Shown: piece after piece, positions 1 to 8,900 of the stretch
How positions within the stretch are numbered: position 1 is the first letter of the stretch
How the letters are laid out: each line of letters opens with the position of its first letter
Source: an uncultured Paracoccaceae bacterium
GTDB lineage: Bacteria; Pseudomonadota; Alphaproteobacteria; Rhodobacterales; Rhodobacteraceae
Assembly (NCBI GenBank): GCA_947493745.1
Contig: CANLSM010000005.1
Location: forward strand, 124,001-188,000
DNA: 64,000 nucleotides
Reading direction: 5' to 3'
Notes under the pieces: model-generated
Databases searched by the model: none
What the model was told of the DNA's origin: nothing
What the model saw: only the letters and a program-made list of their open reading frames with translations
Made by a program: the position numbers and the translations under genes

Positions 1-1607
1 CCCGAAAGGGTGCCGAGCGCATCTTCGCCGCTGATCGCCTCGAAAAGCGCGAGCCGACCGGAATAGCCGGTATTGTTGCAGGCGGCGCATCCCTGAGGCA
101 GGCGCAGGTCCCACTCCTCGACAGGCGGGAGCTTGGGGTCGAGCGCGGCCAGATGGCGATAGGTCTCGGCCGACGGTGTGTTGGGCTTGATCCGCGCAGG
201 CTTGGCGCAGGCCGTGCAGACCTGCCGGACCAGCCGCTGCGCGGCGACCATCCGCACCACGGACGAGATCAGGTAATCCGGCACGCCGAGATCGCGGAGC
301 CGGGTCAGGGCCTCGGTCGCGGTATTGGTGTGCAGGGTGGAGAGGACCAGATGCCCGGTCATGGCGGAGCGCACCGCAAGCTCTGCGGTTTCCGCGTCCC
401 GGATCTCGCCCACCATCAGGATGTCGGGGTCATGGCGCAGAATGGTGCGCAAGGCGTTGGCGAAGGTCCAGCCAAGGGCGGCGCTGGTCTCGATCTGGAT
501 CAGACCGGGGGTGTGGATCTCCACCGGGTTCTCGATGGTGACGATCTTGCGCCCCACGTCATTGAGCCCGGACAGGGCGGCATGAAGGGTTGTCGTCTTG
601 CCGCTGCCGGTCGGGCCGGTCACGAGGATCAGGCCATTGGGCTCGGCCAGTGCCGACTTGTAGATCTTGCGAATGGCCGCGGGCATCTTCAGATCGCTCA
701 GCGACTTGAGACCTGCATCGGTGTCGAGCAGCCGCAGGGTGATCGCCTCGCCATGAACGGTGGGCGCTGTGGCCAGACGGATGTCGATGCTGCGACCCTG
801 CACCTTCTGGGTGATGCGCCCGTCCTGGGGCAGACGCCGCTCTGCAATGTCGAGATCGGCGAGGATCTTCAGGCGCGAGACGACACCGGCATAGATCGCG
901 CTCGACGGCCCTTCGACCTCGCTGAGAATACCGTCGAGGCGCAGCCGCGCACGCACCGAACCGTCGAGCGGTTCCAGATGGATGTCGGTTGCCTTGCGCT
1001 CCACCGCGCGATTGATCAGCGTATCGACATATTTGATGGTCGGCGCATCATTCGCGATCTCCATCAGATAGTCGGCGCCCGAGGTCTCCGCCTCCATCTG
1101 CGCGTCGGCCGCCGCGTTCTGTCCGGGTTTGCCGGGCGCATCGCTGCGGGCAAAGGCGGTTTCCAGATCGCGGTCGGTGGCCAGTGCCAGATCGATATCG
1201 TCCCCGAAGGCGAGCCGCAGGGCGTTCAGCGCGACCGTGTTGCCGGGATCGGCAACCGCGAAGCGCGGCGCGTCTCCATCGAGCGACAGGGGCAGGATCC
1301 CGTTTCGTTTGAGGTAGTCGCGCGACAACCGCTCGTCGTTCGGAAGCGGGTTGGGGATGGTTTCCAGCGAGACGACCGGCAGCCCGTATGCGCGCGAGCA
1401 GGCTTCCACCCAGTCATGCTGCGAGATCAGGCCCATGCGGTCGAGCAACAGATGAACCGGTCGCCCGGTCTTGGCGGACAGACTGCGCGTCTTGTCGAGA
1501 TCGTCGGCGGTCAGCTTGCCCGATTCGATGAGAATACCGGTGACTGATACCTCTTCGGGCTCGGCCGTTGCCGGTTTACCTGCGCCCCACTTCATTCCGG
1601 CCACCAT
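1..1607 (-). CDS. gspE: Type II secretion ATPase GspE (partial, C-terminus outside window)
   Basis: Cytoplasmic hexameric ATPase that powers pseudopilus assembly in type II secretion. About 535 residues are visible. An N-terminal GspE/PilB domain is followed by Walker A GPTGSGKTTT near residue 331 and a Walker B/Asp-box region with HDPDILMVGEIRD near 395. The paired cysteines of the C4 zinc motif (VCTAC and GCAAC, about 462 and 508) precede the typical NNTGYSGR stretch. The reading frame is still open at base 1, so the gene is cut by the window edge. The start is taken at the ATG at 1607; a second in-frame ATG at 1595 is possible. It is divergent from the DUF1800/DUF1501/GspL/GspM group, so the 236-bp gap (1608-1843) should hold both promoters; I see no convincing boxes. 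The zinc motif and spacing favour GspE over the related PilB. Confidence 0.93.
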   Translation of the reverse strand, partial: MVAGMKWGAGKPATAEPEEVSVTGILIESGKLTADDLDKTRSLSAKTGRPVHLLLDRMGLISQHDWVEACSRAYGLPVVSLETIPNPLPNDERLSRDYLKRNGILPLSLDGDAPRFAVADPGNTVALNALRLAFGDDIDLALATDRDLETAFARSDAPGKPGQNAAADAQMEAETSGADYLMEIANDAPTIKYVDTLINRAVERKATDIHLEPLDGSVRARLRLDGILSEVEGPSSAIYAGVVSRLKILADLDIAERRLPQDGRITQKVQGRSIDIRLATAPTVHGEAITLRLLDTDAGLKSLSDLKMPAAIRKIYKSALAEPNGLILVTGPTGSGKTTTLHAALSGLNDVGRKIVTIENPVEIHTPGLIQIETSAALGWTFANALRTILRHDPDILMVGEIRDAETAELAVRSAMTGHLVLSTLHTNTATEALTRLRDLGVPDYLISSVVRMVAAQRLVRQVCTACAKPARIKPNTPSAETYRHLAALDPKLPPVEEWDLRLPQGCAACNNTGYSGRLALFEAISGEDALGTLS

Positions 1608-1843
1608 TGAGCAAACATCTTTTCTTCATGCATCCTGAACAGCTTTATGTGTGAGGCATAGCGAGAAAAAACGCCAGTTTCTTCGACCGGACCCCAGGCC
1701 GGAGAACCGCATCGGTAAGCGGAATTCCGCAACTTTTGGCCCCTTTGCGGCAAGCCTGAATCAAAACTGTGGCAAAAATGGGAATCGTAAGTTAGTTCAA
1801 AAAGCAGGGTGGGGGCCCGGCTCGTAAGTCCAGGTGTGCGCAG

Positions 1844-4387
1844 ATGGTAAGGAATACTTTGCTTTGTCGCGTGGCGGCAACATCTATATTGGTTGCTCTC
1901 TCGGCACCAGCATTTTCCGAAACAATAAGTCAGACTGAGCGCTCTCCTCTGCTTGTGAAGGCACAGGCCGAACTTGGATCCCGTGCATCCCGCATCTCTT
2001 ATGACTTCAGCATTTCGCAGGCCGGTACATACACATTTCTTCTGCCATCCGATCGAGCGGCGGTGTTCGCTCTCGATGGCAAGGTGCTTCTCAACGTTGA
2101 GGAAGGAACCAAAGTGGCCGATGGTGCACCGGTCCGGGTTCTGACTTCGCTCGCCGGTCCAAATCACATGCTGGAAATAGTCAGCGCCGGCGATGCGGTT
2201 CAGGCGCTGGAAAGCGTGAAGATCATGCAGTTCGACAGCGAACCTGTCAGCCTGCGATCTTTCCGCGGCAGCAGTAGCCCGATCACCCGAACTGCGACGG
2301 CAACACCGGCTTCTGAGGCGCCGGTGACTGCTGAACTCGGGTCTGAGCCCGCCCCAGAGCGGGAAGTGTTTACCATAGCAGGAGCCTCTTCTGCCGCTGC
2401 ACGACAGAGCATCGTGGAGACATCGGCAGAGAAGGTGGTAGTCAGTGCAAGCAGCCAATCGAGCAGCGTTACAGGTGTCTCAAGGCAGGCGCGTGTCGCC
2501 AGTGTTGAGGATGAAGAAGAGGAGACAGCGGCTCTTACAGGCGTGTCGTTGTCGAATTCGGCCGCGGCGGTGGTGTTGGAAGACAATGCCCCCCGCTGGT
2601 TCGAACCGACCGGGGTGAGTGATCGGGATCCGCAGAATATCTCGACACGGGTTCTGACCCCGCCCAGAAATCCGCAGATCACGCAGGCGATCCAGTTGAC
2701 CTCGATCCCGAACGGATCACCGGTTCCCGCAACCGGCGTTACGGTGTTCGGCGCGGTTCAGGATCCGGGCACCTATGATATCGTGAATGTGGAGTTCATT
2801 CCCACGGGCCGAACGACCACGGTCGATGTCGGCGCGATCAGGGGTCAGTTTGCCGTGCGTATCTTCCCCGAGGATTTTGACGGCGCCAGGATCATCAAGA
2901 TGCGCCTTACCGGCGCCTCCAGCGACAATCCGAACGTCACGACCTTCCCGGTGGACTACGGCTTTATCGGCGATGCGCCCACGGACGGTGTTGTCCAGGC
3001 GGTAAGCCGGATCACGTTTGGCGCGACCCAGCAGCTTTACACCCAGATCCAGAATATCGGCTTCGAGGATTATGTGGAGCGGCAGCTGAACCCCAGCAGC
3101 ATCAGCGATCCGGTTGTGCGTGGCATGAACCTGAACCGGCTGATCCGCAGGGATGTCGGCAACAACTCCTACTGGCTTCGTCAGGCCTTGAACCGGATGT
3201 ATGTGGCTCAGGCGGCCTTCTCCAACCGGCAGTTGCAGGAGGTCATGGCGCGGTTCTGGGAGAACCATTTCCACGCGATCAACAAGGACAGCGGAATCGT
3301 CTACGAGGAAATCGAGGATATCGAGTTCTTCCGGAACAATGCTTTCGGCTCGTTCGAGACGCTTCTGGAATACAGCGCCAAAAGCCCGCTGATGTCGCAA
3401 TATCTCGACAATGACCAAAGCAGGCGTGGCAGGATCAACGAGAACTATGGCCGCGAGTTGCTGGAGCTGCACACCGTCGGGGTGAATGGCGGCTACACCG
3501 ACGAGGATGTGATTGCGGTCTCGCGCGTCTTTACCGGCTGGGTCTATGAGCGGACCAACGAGGGTCAGGATGCCTATGCGCTCTATGATTTCGAGTTCCG
3601 CCCCGACCGCCATGATTTCGAGGACAAGGAAATCCCGTTCCTCAACGTGACGATCCAGGGCAGAACCGGGGCCGCCGGGGTGCAGGAGGGTGAGGAGCTG
3701 ATCGCCATTCTGGCGCAGGATCCCCGCACCCGGAGCTTTGTCTGCCGCAAGATCGTACAACTGCTTGTCAGCGATAATCCAGATCAGGGGTTTGTCGATA
3801 TCTGTGTCGCCGAATGGGCTGCGACACGGGGCGATATCGGCTCCATCCTGCGCGCGATCCTGCTGAACCCGGCCTATATCAACACAGCCGAGTTTCAGCG
3901 CAACAAGGGCAAGACACCATTCGAATACATGGTGAACTTCGTGCGTAACTTCGCGTCCGTGCCGTCGCGGGACGACATGGAAGATTTCCTTGGTCGCTAC
4001 AATGACGTGATGGAACGTGGCGGGATGTCACCGCTCTACTTCCCGGCGCCGACAGGTCTTCCCGAGGTCGGTGTGGCCTGGACCAATACGGCCTCCATGG
4101 TCGGTCGGTTTGAATCGCTGACGGGCGCCACCGAAAATCCGGATCGTCTTGGTGTGGATATCGACGGCATCGTCGAGGACAACGGAATGGAGACCGCCGA
4201 GGAGGCGGCAGCCTATATCCTGGGCATCGGAACCGCTGACCGTTATCACCGCGAAGAGTTCGAGGCGATGGTTGACCTTCTCAAGGGTTCGGACGGTGTG
4301 TTCGATCCGACGGGGCGCGATGAGACCCGCGCGATCCGCCGGGCGCTCGGCCTTCTGATCGTCACACCTAGCTATCAGCTTCAGTAA
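1844..4387 (+). CDS. DUF1800 family exported protein
   Basis: 847 residues. A Sec-type signal peptide covers about residues 1-25 (basic start, hydrophobic core, APAFS end). Residues 27-380 are a Ser/Thr/Ala-rich extension, with an acidic run near 225, that is not part of the core family. The DUF1800 domain runs from about residue 384 (RITFGAT) to the C-terminus, with the family pattern ARFWENHFH and GRELLELHTVGVNGGYTD. DUF1800 proteins have no established biochemical activity and are very often paired with a DUF1501 protein, as here 56 bp downstream. Between the two genes, 4400-4418 can form a short stem (gaggtgcc against ggcccctc, one mismatch). Position between gspE and the gspL/gspM genes suggests, by inference, a substrate or partner of type II secretion. 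The start fits the signal peptide, although the ribosome site is weak. Confidence 0.88.
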   Translation: MVRNTLLCRVAATSILVALSAPAFSETISQTERSPLLVKAQAELGSRASRISYDFSISQAGTYTFLLPSDRAAVFALDGKVLLNVEEGTKVADGAPVRVLTSLAGPNHMLEIVSAGDAVQALESVKIMQFDSEPVSLRSFRGSSSPITRTATATPASEAPVTAELGSEPAPEREVFTIAGASSAAARQSIVETSAEKVVVSASSQSSSVTGVSRQARVASVEDEEEETAALTGVSLSNSAAAVVLEDNAPRWFEPTGVSDRDPQNISTRVLTPPRNPQITQAIQLTSIPNGSPVPATGVTVFGAVQDPGTYDIVNVEFIPTGRTTTVDVGAIRGQFAVRIFPEDFDGARIIKMRLTGASSDNPNVTTFPVDYGFIGDAPTDGVVQAVSRITFGATQQLYTQIQNIGFEDYVERQLNPSSISDPVVRGMNLNRLIRRDVGNNSYWLRQALNRMYVAQAAFSNRQLQEVMARFWENHFHAINKDSGIVYEEIEDIEFFRNNAFGSFETLLEYSAKSPLMSQYLDNDQSRRGRINENYGRELLELHTVGVNGGYTDEDVIAVSRVFTGWVYERTNEGQDAYALYDFEFRPDRHDFEDKEIPFLNVTIQGRTGAAGVQEGEELIAILAQDPRTRSFVCRKIVQLLVSDNPDQGFVDICVAEWAATRGDIGSILRAILLNPAYINTAEFQRNKGKTPFEYMVNFVRNFASVPSRDDMEDFLGRYNDVMERGGMSPLYFPAPTGLPEVGVAWTNTASMVGRFESLTGATENPDRLGVDIDGIVEDNGMETAEEAAAYILGIGTADRYHREEFEAMVDLLKGSDGVFDPTGRDETRAIRRALGLLIVTPSYQLQ

Positions 4388-4443
4388 TTCATTTCCTGTG
4401 AGGTGCCGGGGGCCCCTCGCGGACAATAAAAGTGAGATGTGCC

Positions 4444-5772
4444 ATGAAAACCCGTAGAGATTTTCTTAAATCAGCCTCCCTTGCAGCCTCCGCGGCCTTT
4501 GCCGGAACCGCAGGTGCCAGCCGCTTCGCCTTCGGGCAGGAAGCCGGTGGCAAGACCCTGATCAAGGTGTTCATGCGCGGCGGCGCAGATGGCCTGCACC
4601 TGTTCCCGGCCTATGGGGACCTGGCCTACTATGATCACCGGCCCAGTCTTGGCATCGAGCCGCCATCAGACAGCGATGCCAACACGGCCATCAACATGAC
4701 GGACACCTTCTACACACGCGGCTATCGGGGCCTGAACCCCAATCTGGAATTGCTGATGGACATCTGGGCGGACGGCCGGATGATGGTCGCGCCCGCCACG
4801 CAGATCGAGGAGGCCAACCGCTCCCATTTCGACTGCCAGCGCTGGATTGGCAATGGCGCTGCGAACAACCTGATTGACGGATATCTGAACCGGTATCTGC
4901 AGGTGAACTCCACCTCGGACCACCCGATGCGCGGGATCACGGCTGGCAAGACCTCGCTCAGCGGCGAGTTGGCGGGCGAAATCGCGATCCCGGCCATCTA
5001 CAGTGCCGACCGGTTCAACATTACAAACAATGCCCTCTGTTCAGGCCAGGGGTGCAGCGAGAACCAGCTGCTGCAGGTTCTCGCGGATATTGCCTCCCAC
5101 GACGTGGAGCTGCCGCCGCTTGAGACCAAGATCCGTGAAACCCAGATGGTGATGGTCGAAAGCATCGCCGAGGTGCAGGCGGCGGGAACCGACTACACGC
5201 CATCGGCAGGCGATCTGAACTACACCAATTCCTCGCTCGGTCAGGGTCTGAAACTGGTGGCCCAGCTTCTGAAAGCGGGCATCCCGCTGGAGGTTGCGGC
5301 GCTGGACTGGAATATCGGCTGGGATACCCATTCCAACCAGATCCCCGGCGCAAATGTCGCTGACAAGTTCATCGACCAGAACTTCCGCTACAATCGCGGC
5401 ATGACGGAAGGGGCAAATGACTTCCTGACCTTCTACCGTGACATGAGCGACTACATGGACGATGTTGTCGTGCTTGTCGGGTCGGAATTCGGTCGCGAGG
5501 TCGTCGAGAACGGAACGATCGGCACCGACCACGGCCATGGCGGTGCCTGGTTTGCGTTTGGCGGCCCGTCCTCTCCGGGCTTCGGGCCGGATGTGGCGAG
5601 CCTTGCGGCGGACCAGATCGACTATGGACGCTTCCTGCCGATTGTCGTGAACTACAAGGACATGGTCGCGGAGCTGATGGTGCGCCATCTTGGTCTGCCG
5701 GAAAGCCTTGTTTCCACGGTGCTTCCGAACCATAACTTTGTGAACAACAATCTGTTCACAAGAGTGGCCTGA
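4444..5772 (+). CDS. DUF1501 family protein, Tat-exported
   Basis: 443 residues from the ATG at 4444; a GTG at 4432 is in frame, but the GTGAG stretch before 4444 works better as ribosome site. The N-terminus has a clear twin-arginine motif, TRRDFLKSA (residues 3-11), followed by a hydrophobic Ala-rich segment, so the protein should be exported folded. The rest matches DUF1501, a relative of the alkaline phosphatase/sulfatase fold. Typical pieces are the early FMRGGADGLHL, the central LDWNIGWDTHSNQ and the late DHGHGGAWFAFGG (about residue 362). The substrate is unknown. It follows the DUF1800 gene and precedes the GspL-like gene by 34 bp, so it is probably co-transcribed with both. Tat export followed by type II secretion is a known route for folded proteins; applying it here is inference. 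Confidence 0.9.
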   Translation: MKTRRDFLKSASLAASAAFAGTAGASRFAFGQEAGGKTLIKVFMRGGADGLHLFPAYGDLAYYDHRPSLGIEPPSDSDANTAINMTDTFYTRGYRGLNPNLELLMDIWADGRMMVAPATQIEEANRSHFDCQRWIGNGAANNLIDGYLNRYLQVNSTSDHPMRGITAGKTSLSGELAGEIAIPAIYSADRFNITNNALCSGQGCSENQLLQVLADIASHDVELPPLETKIRETQMVMVESIAEVQAAGTDYTPSAGDLNYTNSSLGQGLKLVAQLLKAGIPLEVAALDWNIGWDTHSNQIPGANVADKFIDQNFRYNRGMTEGANDFLTFYRDMSDYMDDVVVLVGSEFGREVVENGTIGTDHGHGGAWFAFGGPSSPGFGPDVASLAADQIDYGRFLPIVVNYKDMVAELMVRHLGLPESLVSTVLPNHNFVNNNLFTRVA

Positions 5773-5806
5773 CCGGGGCCAAACGCATGATGCGTTGCGG
5801 GTGTAG

Positions 5807-6841
5807 ATGGCAAAGTCGAATATGTTTGCACGGCTCCTGTCCGACGGGCAGGATTACAGAGGCAAGGCGCGGTATTTTCTGAACCTGGCTCAGAAGGGCC
5901 TGATAGACAGTATCGAGGCACCCGCCAATGGACGGGTGCCTTCGCCTGTTCAGGTCCGTTTTTCGCGTCGGGGAACAAGCCTTCAGGTCGCCGGGAACGA
6001 TCCGCTGGATTTCGAGCCGGGCGATGCGGCGTTTGAGGCGGCTTTCAACACAGCCTCCCCCCGCTCGGTCGATCTGGTCTTTGACGGAGAGGCCTGCATC
6101 GATCTCGACTTCTCGATCCCGAACGGGCCGCTTGTCGATCTTTCGGCGATCATCGAGAACGAGATCGCGTTCCTGTCCCCCTTCGAGACCGCAACGGCGC
6201 TGACCTTCTGGGTGGCGGATGAGGCGGAGGCCGGGTGGGATGTCCGCGCGTCGGTCGCGATGCGCTCCCGCGTCGATCCGGTTCTGGAATATCTGGACAC
6301 CAGGGATGTCGCCGTAGGGGCCGTGCGCCGCAAGACCGCCAAACAGGACTGGGCCGCGCGGCCCGCTTGGATTGCGACTGGTGAGCGCGTAAGATCCCTG
6401 CCCCGATGGGCGTTGATCCCTGCTGCCGCTACGGCGTTCTTTCTGCTCTCGCTCGGCCTGTCCTATATCGTGACATCCAGCCGATCCGGCGCGGATGAGG
6501 CAAAACTCGCGCAGGCCCGGCAGATACTGGTGCGCGAGGCCGAGGTTCAGCAATCGGTGGCAGCGCTGGAAGATGCGCGGTCCATGTCATTTGCCAAGGT
6601 GATCCTGCTGGGCGAGGCGACAACGGCTCTTGATGACACGACATGGGTCGAGCAGTTCACGATCCGCGACAACAAGCTGGAAATCACCGGCTACGGGCCG
6701 TCTGCGGCGGATGTATCACAGACGCTGGCCGGGATCGGCGCGGTCGGTGAGGTCCGGTTCTCGTCGCCCGTCACCCGGGACAACACGCAGAATACAGAGC
6801 GGTTTCGCCTGGAGGCCCGAATCGGCGGGGCGCTGCGATGA
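5807..6841 (+). CDS. gspL: GspL-like type II secretion inner-membrane protein
   Basis: 344 residues. The architecture is that of GspL: a cytoplasmic actin-like region (about 1-200), one transmembrane helix (about 202-224, WALIPAAATAFFLLSLGL), then a periplasmic coiled stretch and a small ferredoxin-like domain (QFTIRDNKLEITGYGPSAADV). GspL anchors the GspE ATPase to the membrane and pairs with GspM. The next gene starts inside this stop codon (ATGA overlap at 6838-6841), which supports translational coupling with the GspM-like gene. The N-terminal part is weakly conserved, so the assignment rests on topology, the PilN/GspL-like C-terminal domain and the presence of gspE nearby. A general PilM/PilN-type protein is the alternative. 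Confidence 0.75.
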   Translation: MAKSNMFARLLSDGQDYRGKARYFLNLAQKGLIDSIEAPANGRVPSPVQVRFSRRGTSLQVAGNDPLDFEPGDAAFEAAFNTASPRSVDLVFDGEACIDLDFSIPNGPLVDLSAIIENEIAFLSPFETATALTFWVADEAEAGWDVRASVAMRSRVDPVLEYLDTRDVAVGAVRRKTAKQDWAARPAWIATGERVRSLPRWALIPAAATAFFLLSLGLSYIVTSSRSGADEAKLAQARQILVREAEVQQSVAALEDARSMSFAKVILLGEATTALDDTTWVEQFTIRDNKLEITGYGPSAADVSQTLAGIGAVGEVRFSSPVTRDNTQNTERFRLEARIGGALR

Positions 6842-7374
6842 GCGATTTTCGCTATCGCAACAGGGACGCGCCGAAGCTTGCCTTCGCTGGTCTTCTGGCC
6901 GTTCTCGGGCTTGTGATTCTGATCATCGGCGGCCGCCTTTGGGGGGCGCAAGGCGACTACCGCGCGGAGGTGATCCGGTCCGAGCGACTGATCGAACGGG
7001 CCGATGAGAGCCGAGCGGGCGGGGGCTCGATCTCCTTTGGGGAGACCGCCTTTTACCGGGCCGAGACACCGCAGGCGGCTCAGGCGCAACTGCAATCGGA
7101 CATGCAGCAATTGGCCGATCAGCACGCCCTTTCCATTGAGGTGATGCAACCCGGCGAGATCGAAGCCAGGGGCGATCTGCTGCGCATCCCGCTGACATTG
7201 AACGGAGCGATTTCCGAGCGCACGCTTGGGCAGTTTTTCGCCGATCTGATGGCGCGGCAGCCATATGTTATCGTTGAGGAATATGCGGTCCGGCGCCAGC
7301 GCGGGGTCCGTCCCGGCAGCGGTCCGCGGCTGGTGTCGCTGTCGGTGAAACTCTACGCGATGACGGCGAGATAG
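6838..7374 (+). CDS. gspM: GspM-like type II secretion protein
   Basis: 178 residues. A short cytoplasmic N-terminus is followed by one transmembrane helix (about 17-36, LAVLGLVILIIGG), a coiled-coil segment (about 40-60) and a small periplasmic alpha/beta domain ending in VSLSVKLYAM. This is the topology of GspM, which binds GspL in the inner-membrane platform. It overlaps the GspL-like gene by 4 bp and is followed 8 bp later by a third small membrane protein. Sequence conservation of GspM is low, so the call depends mainly on size, topology and order. Confidence 0.7.
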   Translation: MSDFRYRNRDAPKLAFAGLLAVLGLVILIIGGRLWGAQGDYRAEVIRSERLIERADESRAGGGSISFGETAFYRAETPQAAQAQLQSDMQQLADQHALSIEVMQPGEIEARGDLLRIPLTLNGAISERTLGQFFADLMARQPYVIVEEYAVRRQRGVRPGSGPRLVSLSVKLYAMTAR

Positions 7375-7382
7375 GCGGGGCG

Positions 7383-7841
7383 ATGATCACAAGATATGCC
7401 ATCCCGGCGGTCGCAATCGCCTATTCCGGTATCGCCGTGATCATGGGGCTGGCCATCTGGGTCGCTCCGGTCGCCAGAGATAGGAGCGGCGACTCTCAGG
7501 TTGGGTTCAGAAAAAGCTATGAAAATGAGGAGCTTAAGGTCGCCGAGCTGGCCGGGCCGATTGCCGAGCGGCCACTTTTTCACGTCTCAAGGCGGGCCTA
7601 CGCGGAGCCGGAGGCAGCGGTGGTCGTGCAGGAAGCGCCGACCTTGCGCCTTCTCGGGATCCTGAACAGCAACGAAACCCGCATTGCTCTCTTGCGGTTC
7701 TCGAATGTGGAAACGGTGTTTCGGGTGCAGAAAAACGACAATGTGGGCGAGTGGACCGTGCTTGATATCACCGATGGATGGGTTGATCTTTCCGACGGGA
7801 ACGGCCCGCTGGTCAGGCTGGTGTTCGATACCGGTCAGTAA
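7383..7841 (+). CDS. GspC/GspN-like type II secretion protein
   Basis: 152 residues. One N-terminal transmembrane helix (about 8-28) is followed by a periplasmic part. That part contains GPIAERPLFHVSRR and then LRLLGILNSNETRIALLR, a pattern seen in the homology region of GspC and in GspN-like proteins (PLF followed by a small beta domain). GspC links the inner-membrane platform to the outer-membrane secretin; no PDZ domain is present in this short version. It sits 8 bp after the GspM-like gene and ends the type II group. No secretin or pseudopilin genes are in the window; they probably lie beyond the left edge. It could also be a lineage-specific GspN. Confidence 0.6.
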   Translation: MITRYAIPAVAIAYSGIAVIMGLAIWVAPVARDRSGDSQVGFRKSYENEELKVAELAGPIAERPLFHVSRRAYAEPEAAVVVQEAPTLRLLGILNSNETRIALLRFSNVETVFRVQKNDNVGEWTVLDITDGWVDLSDGNGPLVRLVFDTGQ

Positions 7842-7977
7842 GAGCAAAGTACATTCCTGCGTTCCAAGTTTTCGATTTGTTTTCCGGTATCTGGAGGGTA
7901 GTCTTGAACGTGGGGGACCACCGGATGTGCAAAAGGATGTCCGGTTCAATAAACCAAAGGCAAACACGAGGGTGATC

Positions 7978-8862
7978 ATGACCGTGCAGACTTGGAGGCA
8001 GCGAGCCGTTGCCATGTTGGGGGTAAGCTTACTGGCTGCGTGCAGCGCGTCTGACGGCGACACGGGCGTCGCCCCGGTCTTTGCAGACGGAACGCCGCTG
8101 TCATACGACTCCTTTGTTGGCAAGACCTTCGCATTGAATTTTGCGACAGGTGTCGAGGGCCCTCAGGGCACCGTAGTTCGGCGCGAAGCGCAGATGAGAT
8201 TTGTCGATGACGATACCATCGAGTTGTCGATTGTCGGCACGAATGGCGGCGTCTACCAGCTAGACCGCATCGGAAATACCCTGAACTTCGAGAGCGTTAA
8301 CTTCGGGACACTGAGCCTGACGGAAACCGCGCCGGGCGTTTACACCGCGCAGAATGTCCAGGGCCTTGATGGCGGCGACATCGATCTGCTTGGTGTTGTC
8401 GGCTTCGAGACAGGAAGCAGCCGCTTGCCAAACAGTGCGGTGCGTTACAACGAGAATTCGACCAGCGCCCTGTTCATCAGTTCGGACAACGAGGGTGATA
8501 TCGTTCAGGTCAACGGAAACACCGTGGATGTCATCGTGGACTTCGCCAGCGGAAATGTCACAGGCCGTCTGTTCGAGGGATCGGCCAATACGCTCGACGG
8601 TGAGCTCGGTGTGTCAATTGATATCGCGAACGGGAATGTCAGCGGATCGACCGTGACCGGCAATATCACCGGGGATATGGATCTGGATGGGACGGATCTC
8701 AATCCGATTTTCACCAATTCCAGTGTCGATGCGGCGGTCTTCGGGAACAATGGTGAGGTTCTGGCCGGCGTTTACGGGTCAGAATTCAGCCGTGATCCAG
8801 CCGGTGGCGGCACCAGGATCAATGGTGACGTGTCGGGATATTTTGACGCCACAGCAGACTAG
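7978..8862 (+). CDS. TbpB-like surface lipoprotein
   Basis: 294 residues from the ATG at 7978, which has GAGG nearby; the frame is open upstream, but a lipoprotein signal begins only here. The signal peptide ends in LLAAC, so Cys near residue 21 should be lipidated. The mature part is all beta in character. Its C-terminal half alternates short strands (GNVSGSTVTGNITGDM) and ends with NNGEVLAGVYG and GDVSGYFDA, the pattern of the transferrin-binding protein B-like beta-barrel. Such proteins bind ligands at the cell surface, often iron or haem related, but the ligand here is unknown. A related lipoprotein lies at 19632-20462. A 136-bp gap separates it from the type II genes, so it may have its own promoter. 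Confidence 0.72.
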   Translation: MTVQTWRQRAVAMLGVSLLAACSASDGDTGVAPVFADGTPLSYDSFVGKTFALNFATGVEGPQGTVVRREAQMRFVDDDTIELSIVGTNGGVYQLDRIGNTLNFESVNFGTLSLTETAPGVYTAQNVQGLDGGDIDLLGVVGFETGSSRLPNSAVRYNENSTSALFISSDNEGDIVQVNGNTVDVIVDFASGNVTGRLFEGSANTLDGELGVSIDIANGNVSGSTVTGNITGDMDLDGTDLNPIFTNSSVDAAVFGNNGEVLAGVYGSEFSRDPAGGGTRINGDVSGYFDATAD

Positions 8863-8870
8863 TCCTGTGA

Positions 8871-8900
8871 GGTGAGTGCCCCCTCCAAGGGGGGCTCACC
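8871..8900. terminator. Hairpin between convergent genes
   Basis: The sequence ggtgagtgccccc pairs with ggggggctcacc around a short loop, with one bulge. The hairpin lies just after the lipoprotein stop and overlaps the stop codon of the convergent LacI gene. There is only a short TTT on the plus-strand side. It probably ends transcription from one or both sides. Confidence 0.6.

Noticed and set aside
153-1547. Plus-strand open frame of 464 codons
   Set aside because: It is the reverse of gspE, whose Walker A and zinc cysteines are plain on the minus strand.
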